From the NCBI GenBank assembly GCA_977006965.1, contig OZ345378.1, positions 434,001 through 498,000 on the forward strand: a stretch of DNA of 64,000 nt. The letters are read 5' to 3'. A program made the translations under genes and the position numbers. This document shows positions 1 through 10,417 of the stretch, piece by piece. This DNA is from Phymatolithon calcareum. Lineage: Eukaryota; Rhodophyta; Florideophyceae; Hapalidiales. A model generated the notes under the pieces. That model saw only the letters and a program-made list of their open reading frames with translations. It was not told the DNA's origin and made no database searches. The first letter of the stretch is position 1, and each line of letters begins with the position of its first letter.

Positions 1-2
1 AA

Positions 3-3000
3 GAGGCAGGTCAACGAATTGCTGCACTATTGTCATCAGATCCAAACTCGGCAGCATCATTCCTTCGTTACACTGATCCAGATCCTGACACAGTTAACTA
101 TGGAACGGACACTCGATACGGAGGACAGGCCCAGAAACATCTCAAAGGAAGAAGGCCGAGAGGGAGAGCATCTCGAAGGGTCAAAGGATGCTGGTGTTGT
201 GGCAAGGATCATCTCGCTCGGGATTTCCACTCTCAGCAGGAGATAAAAATCGCTCTTGGGAAGCATCGCAAGAACGGTTGAATATACCTTAATATTGAAG
301 ATGTTATCAAGATCATCGAAGATAACCCTGAGGAGGATGAAGCCAATCAACTTGATGATTCACTATCTGAAACCTCAGAAGATGGTACTAATGACATGGT
401 GAATTTTGGTATGAGCACCGTTAATGAGGAAATAACCAAAGTCTTTGGAGACAGGAGCTTCAAGCACGGGTTCGACCTGAATTGTCAGAAAGAAATGTCT
501 CAATTTCAGAAAGAACTCGATAAACCTGAAGATTTTGAGGCAACTTTCAAGGGCATCATGCTTGATACTGGAGCGAATCGATCAAGTGTAATGAGTATTT
601 CGCAATACCGTGCGTATTGCCGAGACCATCTTCGCCCAGCTGCTTTGGAGCAACCACATATTGATTCGACCTCTAGAAAAGTGTTACATGGTTTTGCTGG
701 CTCCGGAAGAACTATTGGGCATGCTGATATTCAAGTTCCAATCAAAGGATTGGGTATTTCACCCACTATTCGATTTCACATCATGGCTGGAGACTGTCCT
801 ACGATACTCTGTCTCAGGGATATGAAGAGATTGGGATTGGAAATTTCAATTCAGAACGAATGTGTCACGCTTGGCAACAAGAAACATAACTTGGATCTGA
901 ACAATGATCTACTCTGGCTGAAATGGGAGCCGTTTGACCAAGTTCTTTACATGGAAAAAGAGCTTCGAAAGCTTCACAGGTCGTTCGGACATCCATCTGC
1001 ACGAGCACTAAGTAAGCTACTAAGACGTGCTCGACCTGACAGTGTCGATGTGAGAAACGAGCTGAAAAACATTGTCAAAGATTGTTTGACCTGTGCCAAA
1101 CATTCTCAGAAGCCTCGCCGTTTCAAGCTAACCGTTGGGACAAGTGAGTACCGTTTCAACCATGTGGTCGCAATTGATATTGTACACATAGATGGAAAGC
1201 ATGTACTGCACTGCGTGGATGAATGTACTCATTTCGGGGCTGCGGGGATCGTTCCGAGCATGAAGTCGGAGGATGTATGGAAAACACTATTGAAATGCTG
1301 GTCTCTCGTTTATCTTGGACCCCCAGATTTTCTTCGAATCGATCAAGGTTCAAATTTTGTATCAGCAGAATTCAAGGCATCAGCGCAAGCTGATGGCATT
1401 TCTATTGTGGAAGCCCCTGTTGAGTCCCCAGAGACTATGTCACATGTCGAAAGGTACCACGGACCTCTCATATCTGCTTATTTTAAGATCAAAGCATCAA
1501 TCAAACGTTGTCGTCCACCGGAAATACTGCAACTTGCTGTGAAAGCCGTGAACGATACTACTGGACCAGAAGGATTATGTCCAACACTTTTAGTGTTTGG
1601 TGCACTGCCAAAGCCAGCACGAGCCGGATTCTCTCCTCAACAGGTTGATCGAGCACGTGCTGTGGAGATTGCAATGAAAGAGGTTGCGAGGATACATGCG
1701 AAATCAAGAGTGAATTTTGGTTTGACGCACGTTGGACCAAAAGGTGGGGAGCGAAATGACCTGGACGAATTATTTCCAGGTGCTCATGTTCTTGTATATC
1801 GCAAAAAGACCAAGAAATGGGAAGGGCCATTTGTCTTTATTGATAAGATTGGTGAAACCATATGTGTACAATTGCCCAGCGGACGAAAAATTTTCCGATC
1901 TACAGCCGTCAAACCCGCACCATCCGATTCTGTTGTTTCTGTAATTTCGGAAGTCTGGAACATATCAGATATTGCAAGTGAACATGACTTTACGGAAGCA
2001 CGTCGAGCCGAAATGGAGGGTTTAAATACAAGAAAAGTATTTAAGAAGGTCAAGAGATCCGAAGTTCCGCATGCTATGCGAATTTATAAGCTTGGATGGG
2101 TGGATATCGTGAAAGAAAATGACGATGGTACAATCAGATTGAAATCACGAATTGTGGCCAGAAACTACAGAGATGCTGGGGCGACCTCCATTCCAACTCG
2201 GTCACCAACTATCACTCGCTGGGCACAAAGGCTTGCATTTTCCTTAGCGGCTATGTGTCCAGAAAGAGAAACATACATTCGTGACATATCTCAAGCATAT
2301 GTGCAAAGCGAAAATATGCTTCATCGTGAAATCTATCTGGAGCCGCTCCCTGAGATGAATATTGATGATGAGTACGTTTTGAAAGCAGTGAAGCCTCTTT
2401 GTGGTATTCCTGAGTCTGGCTTTTACTGGTTTGATACCTATCACACACACCACACCAAACGATTGGGAATGACTGCCGCTGAAGCCGACAACTGCTTTCT
2501 TTATAAGCCTACTGAAATAAGCCCAAATGCCTCTTCATTAATCCCTAATTTTGTCATTCTTCAAGTTGATGATTCACTTGGTAATGGAGAAAAAGAATTC
2601 TTGGACAGCGAAGAGCGAGAAATCCAACGTTTTGACTCGAAGCCTCGTCAAATTTTGAAAGTCGGAGTGAGTACTCGGTTCAATGGAGTCTGGGCATCAA
2701 AGATCTCAAATGATGTGTACAAAATTGGACAGCCCGATAAGCTCAAGTCGTCGAAACCGAAGAATCAGAAAGAGCTGGTCAGCGTTCGGGCAAAGCTTCA
2801 GTACGTCGGAGGCTGCACTAGACCTGATATTGCCGGTCAAGTTCAACTTATGGCATAAGAGGTGACTGAGCCCACGGATAAGACTTTCAAGAATATGAGT
2901 GGCATTATCGAGTACTGTAACAGGACAAGTGAAGATGGGCTAAAATTTGTTGCATTGGATCCCAACAGTCTTCGTCTTATTCTCTTCACAGATTCGTCTT

Positions 3001-3496
3001 TTGCAAATGCTGAAGGTCTTCACTCTCAAATGGGATTTGTTCTACTCCTGGCAGATGATTCTGGAAAGTGTAACATTTTACACTATGGATCTGCTCGCTG
3101 TCGTCGTGTGACGAGATCTGTCATGGCTTCCGAGCTGCTTGCTCTTGTTTACGGTTTTGACTCGTCATACATTGTCAAGCATACTCTTGAAGAGCTTTGG
3201 ATGCAGATGTTCCTCTGAATGTACTTGTTGACTCTAAAACTGTTTTCAACACTATTGTCAAGAGCGCAAACACTCTTGAGAAACGATTGCAGATTGATGC
3301 CAATGCACTTAGGCAATCGCACAAGAATGGAGAGATACGGTTCATGGGTTGGATTCCTGGAAAAACAAACCCTGCTGATGGACTCACACGTGACAGGCTT
3401 CTTGCTGATTCACATCCTTTGCGACAAGTAATAAGCACAAATTACATTGAGTTTACAGCTGAAGGATGGGCTTGTGATATTTCGAAACGATCCTAA
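3..3496 (+). pseudogene. copia gag-pol polyprotein, broken
   Basis: One reading frame is open from the window edge. A cysteine-rich zinc knuckle of gag lies near 190-235. A stop TGA sits at 279-281. The frame continues into an aspartic protease (DTGANRSS near 560), an HHCC-type zinc region (HRSFGHPS near 970, CLTC near 1085), and an integrase core with D in VAIDIVHID, D in LRIDQGSNF and E in SHVERYHG. The reverse transcriptase follows, with motif A RDISQAY near 2280 and the active site QVDDSLG near 2563. A second stop, TAA at 2856-2858, lies just before the RNase H part (FTDSSFANAEG near 2987). Near 3195-3218 the frame shifts to another frame that ends at 3496. Two nonsense codons and one frameshift mark it as dead but fairly young, since long stretches are otherwise clean. 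Confidence 0.92.
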
Positions 3497-3507
3497 AATC
3501 GTTCTGC

Positions 3508-3521
3508 AAAAAGAAAAAGAG
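3508..3521 (+). other. polypurine tract of copia element
   Basis: An uninterrupted A/G run follows the end of pol and directly precedes a TG that can start the 3' LTR. This is the position where plus-strand priming occurs in LTR retrotransposons. Confidence 0.6.
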
Positions 3522-3880
3522 TGAGTGTCGAGGAACAAATTCGGACACTGGGCAATGCTGAGCAATGAATTTGTGCCTGGTACGATTAATGGCTGTATCA
3601 TCGATAGACGATTACGTGGTCTAATTGTGCGGCACGTGGTTAGAGCTTTTACTATTTGCTATTTACTTGGTCTCCTGCATGGACACGCAACTTGTAGGTT
3701 GCAACAACACACTTCACTCGCGGGTATAAATACCGCTGGCGACTAGCGCCGAAGTAACAGAGACCAACAGAGAACAACTAAACGAACCAAACCAAAAAGG
3801 TTAACCAAATCCACAAATTGTGCGCTGTGCATCATCAGGCGCGTTAGGTATCTCGTATACCTTTCGCCTGGGGTAATCAG
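3522..3880 (+). repeat. probable 3' LTR of the copia element
   Basis: It starts TGAGTGTCG right after the polypurine tract. It holds a TATA-like TATAAATA at 3725-3732 and an A/C-rich stretch after it. No second LTR is in the window, so the 3' end and target duplication cannot be fixed. The end may lie anywhere from about 3815 to 3880. Confidence 0.55.
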
Positions 3881-3883
3881 GAC

Positions 3884-5388
3884 GTGCTGCTCTTGGATTG
3901 GGCGTTTTCTCTTCCACACGGAAGGGTTCCCAAATCCTGGGTGGGACGATTCGGTTCAACTTCGCCTGAACATTACTGTGTTCGCCGAAGAGCTCCGATT
4001 CGAAATTACAAGAATCACGACAACAACATCTTCATGGATGAATTCGCCGAGCGAATGAGCCGGGCATCAAAAACCTGGGCTGAAGTTCCGGCTATCCTTT
4101 TCGCAGACGATGTTCTTCTCTCTGTGAAATCCCCCGCTGCATTGCAAGGACTATTATATATAGCTACCCAATGGGCACAAGAGCGAGAGATGACGTGGAA
4201 CACTAAACAAGGGAAAAGCGAAGTCCTCGAATCAGAGGAAACATTGGGCAAGACATTCAAGCTCGCGAACAAGGTTCTGGCACACGTTCCGGAGGTCGCA
4301 TATCTTGGAGTATCCCTAGACCCCGGAGGAGTCACAGATACGCTAATGATGCAATGACTAAAGAAAGCAAGGACGGCCGTGTACGAATTGCGTACACTGG
4401 GAGTGTTCAAGAAAGGGTTAAGTATACAGAAGTGTATTCAGATATACAAGGCACTAGTACAGCCACGCTGGGAGTACGCAATGCACTTAACGCCCTGGTC
4501 AGAAGATGTACAAAATGCCGTCAAGGAAGTAGAAGCAACATTCTTCAATCAAGTATTCGGGCCACTGGCCCGAGGAAGGACGGACAGGTTCCGTCTCCTG
4601 TGCGGGATCCAGACGGCCCCACATCGTCGAGAAATCTTGGCCTTCAAAATGCTGAGAAGAAACAAGGAGAAGGAACGTATGTATCCAAATGAAGTGCCCG
4701 AAAGCAGAATCAACCATGAATGGCAGTACACAAGGAAAGACATCGCAGCAATGGAGACCAGAGAGCCGTTTAGTGAAGCTGTAAAGCATATCCAGACAAA
4801 CCAGTCTTCGCAAACACTTTGATCTAAACTTCTGACAATGGAAGGAGACCGCCTAGAATCGAAGCGGAAAAGGAAGATTCCATACGATAAGGCAAGTGAA
4901 TTGCCAGCAATCCTCAAGTTCCCCAAGGTGAAGCACAGACAATTCGCGCTGCAGTATGCCTGCGGAAGATTCCCACAGGTGTCAACAACAAGTATGGCCG
5001 AAGAATTCGGCACAAGAGCCAGAGAGCATATGGAGACCCTTGAACGCACGCTAGCAGGGTACGACCTAGAAGAAGAAAAACGACTAGAAGCGGAAAAGGC
5101 GCTAGATGAGCTCTTACTATTTAGCAAGACACTCATAGAACGCATGGAGAACGAAGAAGGCCTATATTGATTCGTATAAGGCAAGGCAAAAAGCGGTCGA
5201 GTCCAAGCACCAGCAATCCTGTGCAGGACTGAGATAGGATTACTTTGAATCCTGAGTTTTCCCGTCCACCATTCTAGTGGGCGTTTCGTGAGCTGCACAA
5301 AGGTAGGTAGCATCAGAGGAAGCCTCGCCCATATCTTCAGAAGTCTGTAGGGCTTTTAAATAAACTTGAATAATAATAAAAAAGTCAG
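3884..5388 (+). pseudogene. LINE (non-LTR retrotransposon) 3' fragment
   Basis: One frame runs from 3884 to 5170 with in-frame TGA stops at 4355-4357 and 4820-4822. It begins at reverse-transcriptase motif A (LLLDWAFSLPHGR). The active site ILFADDVLL is near 4110, and a thumb segment (IYKALVQPRWEYAMHLTPW) lies near 4440. The last 110 codons form a charged, probably helical tail (HMETLERTL ... ERMENEEG). Diverged copies of that tail occur at 37224-37451 and 37467-37684, so it belongs to a repeat family. After the stop there is an AT-rich tail with AATAATAATAAAAAA at about 5370-5385, as expected for a LINE 3' end. The copy is 5'-truncated, lacking the endonuclease and N-terminal part. It starts where the copia LTR ends, so one may have inserted next to the other. 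Confidence 0.8.
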
Positions 5389-6039
5389 AGCGGACAAGTT
5401 TGCGACCTCCGATGTCGTCCGTACGCGGAGGCGCAACCGGCAAGTTTTCCGAGGTCCCAGGTGCTGGTGCGAGGGAAAAAAACGTGAACGTCGGCATCAA
5501 TCACTAAGGAATGAAAACCTCGCTCTCTTTCTCTGGTGTCTGTAAAACTGCGAGAAGGATTCAGCGACAACTCTAATACGCCTCGTTTCCTTCTGTTTTG
5601 GACTTGTCTTTGTCTTTCGAGAAGGTAATTGTTCCTTCCAGATCTTGAAGACAAAGATATCAGTAGTCAGCTTGGTCACTGCTTCTCAACATTAGTTCGA
5701 CTAGTCTTCTACAGTAGCACTCACCTACTAATATACGGTTTCGTTCCTTGGGAGTCACGTCGCTGTTTGCTCATTCAATGTGGGAGTGCCAGAACGTATT
5801 TATAATTCTTGATCTATTTTTCTTTGTCTGCAGAGGGAAACTGCATCGTCTTTCTCCGGTTTGTTGAGATGACATGGTTCAAGTTTGGCCATTTCTGTCC
5901 ACTCCATTAATGGCAATTTTTTGCTAGATTTGATGATGTAATATTGTAGCATAATATGAACGTCCGTTTAAAAAAAAGCTGTGACGCAAGAGCCGAGAAT
6001 ATAGTTTGCTCTACACTGTAATAGCATTGTGTGGTGCAC
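5389..6039. other. intergenic, upstream of the fucosyltransferase-like gene
   Basis: I see no convincing gene. Short open frames here have no recognisable content. The stretch probably includes the promoter and leader of the next gene. Confidence 0.4.
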
Positions 6040-7338
6040 ATGAAAGAAACCATCTCTGCGAAAATCTTCCGGAGACTGCTGTCCTCCCCCATGAAAAATG
6101 GTGATGTGCGTACTTCTTCCTCAGTCCATGCAAAGATGAAGGCGGCTTTTTGCTTCACGGTATTCCTGCTTCTTCTTTCTTGCGTGTTAATGGACGATAC
6201 GCGCTCAAGTACGCTCACCATCTATGCCAAACATCGCCAGGCCAAATTTAATGCTGATCAAGAAGTTGACTTTTGGGTTCACAGCTATCTGTCCTGGCAC
6301 AAGGCAAATCGACACAATGCATCTCGGGTTCTCGTTTTCCATCCATTGCACAACGTCGGAATTGGGGATAGCGTTCGTGGCATGTTGCGTACATATGCGT
6401 TTGCTGTGCTCACCCGGAGGCTTTTCCTCATCAATTGGACAGTTCCGCATCCTCTCTCAGACGTTGTGAGCACTAAGGTGCAAGAAACGTTCTTGTACAA
6501 CCAAAGGACTGATGCGCCACGACCACAAGTGGAAGAGAAATTGGTTACTTTCCAGATTGGCTCAGGCAAGAAGAATATAAGGCGTGAGCAACTATTGTAC
6601 AGGCAACTCAAGTCGTCCATTCACACCGTCTCGGCTACCACGGGACAATCTGCGACCAACCTCAACAGTGTGGTTTCAAAGCTGAGAATGAATCAATGGA
6701 AGAGGATGAGAACTCCTTCATTTTCAGAACGGGTGCGCCGAAAAGTGGCGCATATTCTATTTGAGCCATCAAACGAGCTAGAAACAGCTCAAAACATTGC
6801 AGAGAACAAGTTCGGATTTTACGTACCCAGGCACTGGCTGCTCCAAAAGTGCGCCCCGAATACAAAGCGTTATATTTCCGTGCACGCACGACTGGGCATA
6901 GGTTTTGGAGAACACAAGAGGAGAAGCGGAAGCTGGAAGCGATTTCAGAACTTTATCGGGAATGAAGGATTAATTGCAACCTGCTTTGCGAATCATGTGA
7001 AGAAAATTGCCTTTAAGATGCAAGATGACAGTCCAAAAATATTCGTGGCGACGGATACGAACAGCTTCAAGGGCATATTCAAGAGACAAATGCTGCGCGC
7101 ATTGCCGCACTCTCAAGTGTACTACTTCGAGAATGTCCCTATACATTTTGCACGGATGCCGAGAACATCAATGGAAGGAAAAACGAAACACATGGATCTT
7201 CACCTGGAGATGAGAATAGTCGGCGATGCGGCACACATCGTTGCGTTCAAGTCCGGCTTTTCTAAATCTGCCTACTGGATGGGAGAGGCCCTTTCATACA
7301 GGGCCATTTCGCCAGAATCATGTCTGAGAAGAATCTGA
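6040..7338 (+). CDS. fucosyltransferase-like type II membrane protein
   Basis: This single-exon protein has 432 aa from ATG 6040. A second in-frame ATG at 6136 starts right at a hydrophobic segment (MKAAFCFTVFLLLLSCVLM). Either start gives a type II Golgi signal anchor with a short cytosolic tail. Residues about 105-140 read HNVGIGDSVRGM followed by a hydrophobic helix. This resembles the GLGDRLRG donor-binding motif of GT-B fucosyltransferase-like enzymes. A second motif near residue 285, VHARLGIGFGE, recalls the HxRxGD motif of the same superfamily. From these I infer a luminal glycosyltransferase acting on a glycan or cell-wall polymer. Donor and acceptor are not known from the sequence, and overall similarity to well-studied families looks low. 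A sulfotransferase-like role is less likely because no PAPS loop is visible. Confidence 0.6.
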   Translation: MKETISAKIFRRLLSSPMKNGDVRTSSSVHAKMKAAFCFTVFLLLLSCVLMDDTRSSTLTIYAKHRQAKFNADQEVDFWVHSYLSWHKANRHNASRVLVFHPLHNVGIGDSVRGMLRTYAFAVLTRRLFLINWTVPHPLSDVVSTKVQETFLYNQRTDAPRPQVEEKLVTFQIGSGKKNIRREQLLYRQLKSSIHTVSATTGQSATNLNSVVSKLRMNQWKRMRTPSFSERVRRKVAHILFEPSNELETAQNIAENKFGFYVPRHWLLQKCAPNTKRYISVHARLGIGFGEHKRRSGSWKRFQNFIGNEGLIATCFANHVKKIAFKMQDDSPKIFVATDTNSFKGIFKRQMLRALPHSQVYYFENVPIHFARMPRTSMEGKTKHMDLHLEMRIVGDAAHIVAFKSGFSKSAYWMGEALSYRAISPESCLRRI

Positions 7339-7807
7339 TGATGTAGATTGGTGGACATGTACAGTAGTGTACTGCAACAAGCAGAACTGATGCAAGAGGA
7401 GCTATGGTTAGCCTCCTACCAGCATGCTGGACATGACTCAGTCACGCACATTACTCTCCCAAGCTGCCCTTGGGCTCGCTATAACTAATTTAAGAAATTA
7501 GTGCTTCATCGTAGCTGTCGTTTAATTATGAGTCCGAAGCATTTTTTGGGAAAACCTAAATTTTAGGTTTATTTTTGGCAAGTGCAGCCGGGACATCATA
7601 CAGTGTAAAGGATTGTTTCGGGGCTGCAAACGCTGACAGCAAGAAAATTCAAGCCCCTCCACTGCCAGCAACCTCTGAACTCCGCCACTTTCGCCACCCC
7701 GTGCCCGAAGTTGACTGCATCATCCATCCTTCGTCTTGCTCGCCTGGTGCCGCCCTCTGCGACTTCACGGACTCTCTTCTGTAGTCGCAACGCGTACGCG
7801 AGCAGCC
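7339..7807. other. intergenic, 3' region of previous gene and Rab1 leader
   Basis: A GTACAGTAGTGTACTGC palindrome lies just after the stop at about 7361. A pyrimidine-rich leader precedes the Rab1 ATG. No gene is seen. Confidence 0.4.
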
Positions 7808-8781
7808 ATGAATCCCGAATAGTGCGTCTTATTGCAATTCCTCCGCCACTTCTCGACGCGTGCCTGTCCGTACGTTGAAAGGATTCGTCAGTCGCTGACG
7901 TTCTTGTTTTGCGCGCGTGCCTCCGAATCCGATTGTGTAGCGATTATTTGTACAAGAACCTCCTCATTGGCGATTCGGTGCGTTCACTGCAAGTTCTGCG
8001 TCGTTTGCGTTTAGTTGACATGGGCGAAGTTGGCGTGGTTATTGACTCGTGACGTCGACTCTGGTCTGCGATCGTTTAATGCGCTTGTCGCGGAATTCGG
8101 TTTTTCCTTGTCGCATATGTAATTTTCCTGGAGAGTTAACAGGGTGTTGGAAAGTCTTGTCTGCTTCTTCGATTCGCCGATGATACCTATACGGAAAGCT
8201 ACATTTCCACCATTGGCGTCGACTTTGTAAGTTTGGGCTCCTTTTCTACTCAGGTTCCGTTTCATGGGCATGCTGGCTAACATGTGCTTCTCTCCTGCAT
8301 TCCTTAGAAAATCCGCACCATTGAGCTGGACGGAAAAACAATCAAGCTTCAGATTTGGGATACTGCTGGGCAGGAACGATTCCGCACCATCACCTCGTCC
8401 TACTACCGCGGAGCGCATGGTATTATTATTGTGTATGACGTGACAGACCAAGAGTCTTTCAATAATGTGAAGTCGTGGCTTCAAGAAATTGACCGATTCG
8501 CTTCCGAGCATGTGTGCAAGTTGCTAGTTGGAAATAAGAATGATATGACCTCCAAGAAGGTTGTCGACACTGCTGTGGCGAAGGAGTTTGCCGACTCTCT
8601 CGGCATCAAGTTCATCGAAACCTCCGCCAAGACTGCGGAGAACGTTGAGGCTGCTTTCCTCGCCATGGCGGCTGAGATTAAGAATTCCACGTCTTTCCAA
8701 CCTGCTACCAATAAGACAGGTGGTACTATCAATGTGTCTCCGAAAGATGTGGAAGTCAAGTCTTCAGGTGGTTGCTGTTAA
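7808..8781 (+). CDS. RAB1: Rab1/Ypt1-type small GTPase
   Basis: Exons 7808-7821, 7941-7977, 8143-8226 and 8308-8781 join to 202 aa, the usual Rab1 length. The product starts MNPEY and has the P-loop GDSGVGKS, switch region with STIGVDF, DTAGQE, NKND and ETSAK. It ends GGCC, the double-cysteine geranylgeranylation site. Rab1/Ypt1 controls ER-to-Golgi vesicle tethering on the cytosolic face. All introns are GT-AG (120, 165 and 81 bases). The first coding exon is only 14 bases and the second 37 bases, so open-reading-frame scans see only the last exon. The frame across each junction is fixed by the conserved GTPase sequence. The next gene, HUS1, converges on it. Confidence 0.93.
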
Positions 8782-9098
8782 AGCGTTTAAGGTATTTACC
8801 TGACAATCCTCGTTGCCTTGCTATTATTCTCCATTTTCCAGCAAACTCCTTGCAGCGCACACTCTTTGCGCAATCCGTTTGTCGTTCGGCCCTTCTCTCG
8901 TCTAATGGAGACTTCGCGTACGCGATGATTTCTGGTGCGGTTGGGTAATAACATCTTATAGATTATGGTAGGCAACGCTTTTGTGACTTGGATGCACAAA
9001 AAAAGACAGAACTGACAGATATTCAAAACAGCAGAATGTATAAAATTTCGAATTCATCATTATGTGTTCGCGTCGGTCCACTTCACTTTGGTTCCACC

Positions 9099-10113
9099 TT
9101 AGGATAAACTGAAACGCTTGGGAATGTAATAAGTGACGGTCACACCCCAAGAGCCCATGAGGTGCACCATGACGCTGTTCTGGAACACAAAGCAAATGGC
9201 ATGCTTTGGTTGTAACTGATGTCCATAGAGACAACGACTGAAGTTTCGGCGATCAATTACCGCCCTGCATTGGACAATGCCGTCATGCTCCATCTCACTC
9301 TGCCCTTCAGCACCAAATGTGGCACGGTTCAGATCTTTGTACATACTGGACACGTTCACCATGTCTGTGTGTACGCCCAGAGACAACTCAGCCTTCTCCT
9401 CCCCTATCTCGGCATCGATTTCCAGGTCATTGCTCAGACCTTTCATTCGGTCGATGACCGTGTGTAGTTTTGCCAGCGGAGGAAGAGTAAATCCTGTGAC
9501 ACTTTCATTTTCAGGCTCACAGCACTCAGCGAGCCGAATTGCAGATAATACGCTCACGGGAACATCTTGTAAAATTGGACCTAAGGGAGTTCGAATCTCG
9601 AACGTCAACACCGGTCCTCCTTTCTTGGACAATTTCACCAGAATCTCATCGGCTGCTGAACCAGACCGCAGTCTGTGAGGGACATAAGCAAACGGGACTG
9701 TTAGGGACGCGAATTATTCAGTCGAAGCAGCGAAGACAAAACAGACACATACGCTTTCAGCAGGTTTTGAACTTCGAGCTCGAGTCCAATTTGATTTGCA
9801 TTCTGTGACTCTATGCGATAGGATTCGAACCAATCTTTTCGATCGAATATTGCATAAGACGCCATTGAACCGCTGATATCTGGCTGCACAATAATACGAA
9901 CAGTATCGCTTTCGGGAGGAGGCAGATGAAGAACGCATTGGCGGTCGAGTTTTTCGACAACTTGAATCACTCCTGTACCAAATCAAATGGTTTCGTAATG
10001 AGGGATGTTCAGCTTCTGTGCAGGTTTCGTGTAGTCTAGAAGAAAATCGCAGAACGAAACTTACTTAGCAATTGCGGAATCTTATCCACGACTAGCCTTG
10101 TCTTAAACCTCAT
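9099..10113 (-). CDS. HUS1: HUS1 checkpoint clamp subunit
   Basis: Exons (minus) 10113-10065, 9972-9753 and 9672-9099 join to 280 aa, the same length as human HUS1. The N-terminus MRFKTRLVVDK and the central LTFEIRTPLG, LPPLAKLHTVIDRMK and the C-terminal QLQPKHAICF / YYIPKR segments match the HUS1 family. HUS1 pairs with RAD9 and RAD1 in the 9-1-1 clamp, a PCNA-like ring loaded on damaged DNA in the nucleus that activates the ATR checkpoint. Donors are GTAAGT and GTATGT, and acceptors are TACAG and TCACAG. The intron 2 junction restores LLKALRSGSAADE, whereas reading through would reach a stop. Rab1 lies convergent downstream. Confidence 0.9.
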
Positions 10114-10417
10114 GATGGAAAGGCTGCCGTCGTCTGCGCCACCGTTTCAGATACATGTTTCGTGAGCGTGAAGAGACGACTCTGCATGCCAACTGATGTC
10201 CCGAAACCTCGGCATTACAGTACGTGTAGAAGCGGATCAATCCAGCCGGGGTAATATAAACGTGTAAGGAAAGCTAAGTACTGAATCGCAATTCGCGGTG
10301 AACAGAAATTGAGGATCCTCAAATCCCGGCGCTAATTTTCAACTTTGGAAAAATTAATTCTCGTTCCACTATCTATTGTCGAACCTCAGCACCTTGCTCT
10401 TTCGCGGCGTCGACCTC

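Larger units (their letters stand above)
1..3880 (+). mobile_element. Ty1/copia LTR retrotransposon, 5' part outside window
   Basis: The domain order gag zinc knuckle, protease, integrase, reverse transcriptase, RNase H is that of Ty1/copia elements. The window opens inside gag, so the 5' LTR and primer-binding site are missing. A polypurine tract (3508-3521) and a probable 3' LTR close the element. The right boundary is not sharp because the first LTR copy is outside the window, so 3880 is the point where LINE-like sequence begins. The coding part is interrupted (see the gag-pol entry), so this copy cannot act alone. Confidence 0.9.

Noticed and set aside
279-4822. Alternative genetic code with TGA as an amino acid (TGA stops inside copia and LINE frames)
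   Set aside because: TGA ends the fucosyltransferase-like gene, CNOT10 and the protein at 63357 at sensible places, and a TAA and a frameshift also interrupt the copia element. Simple decay explains it.
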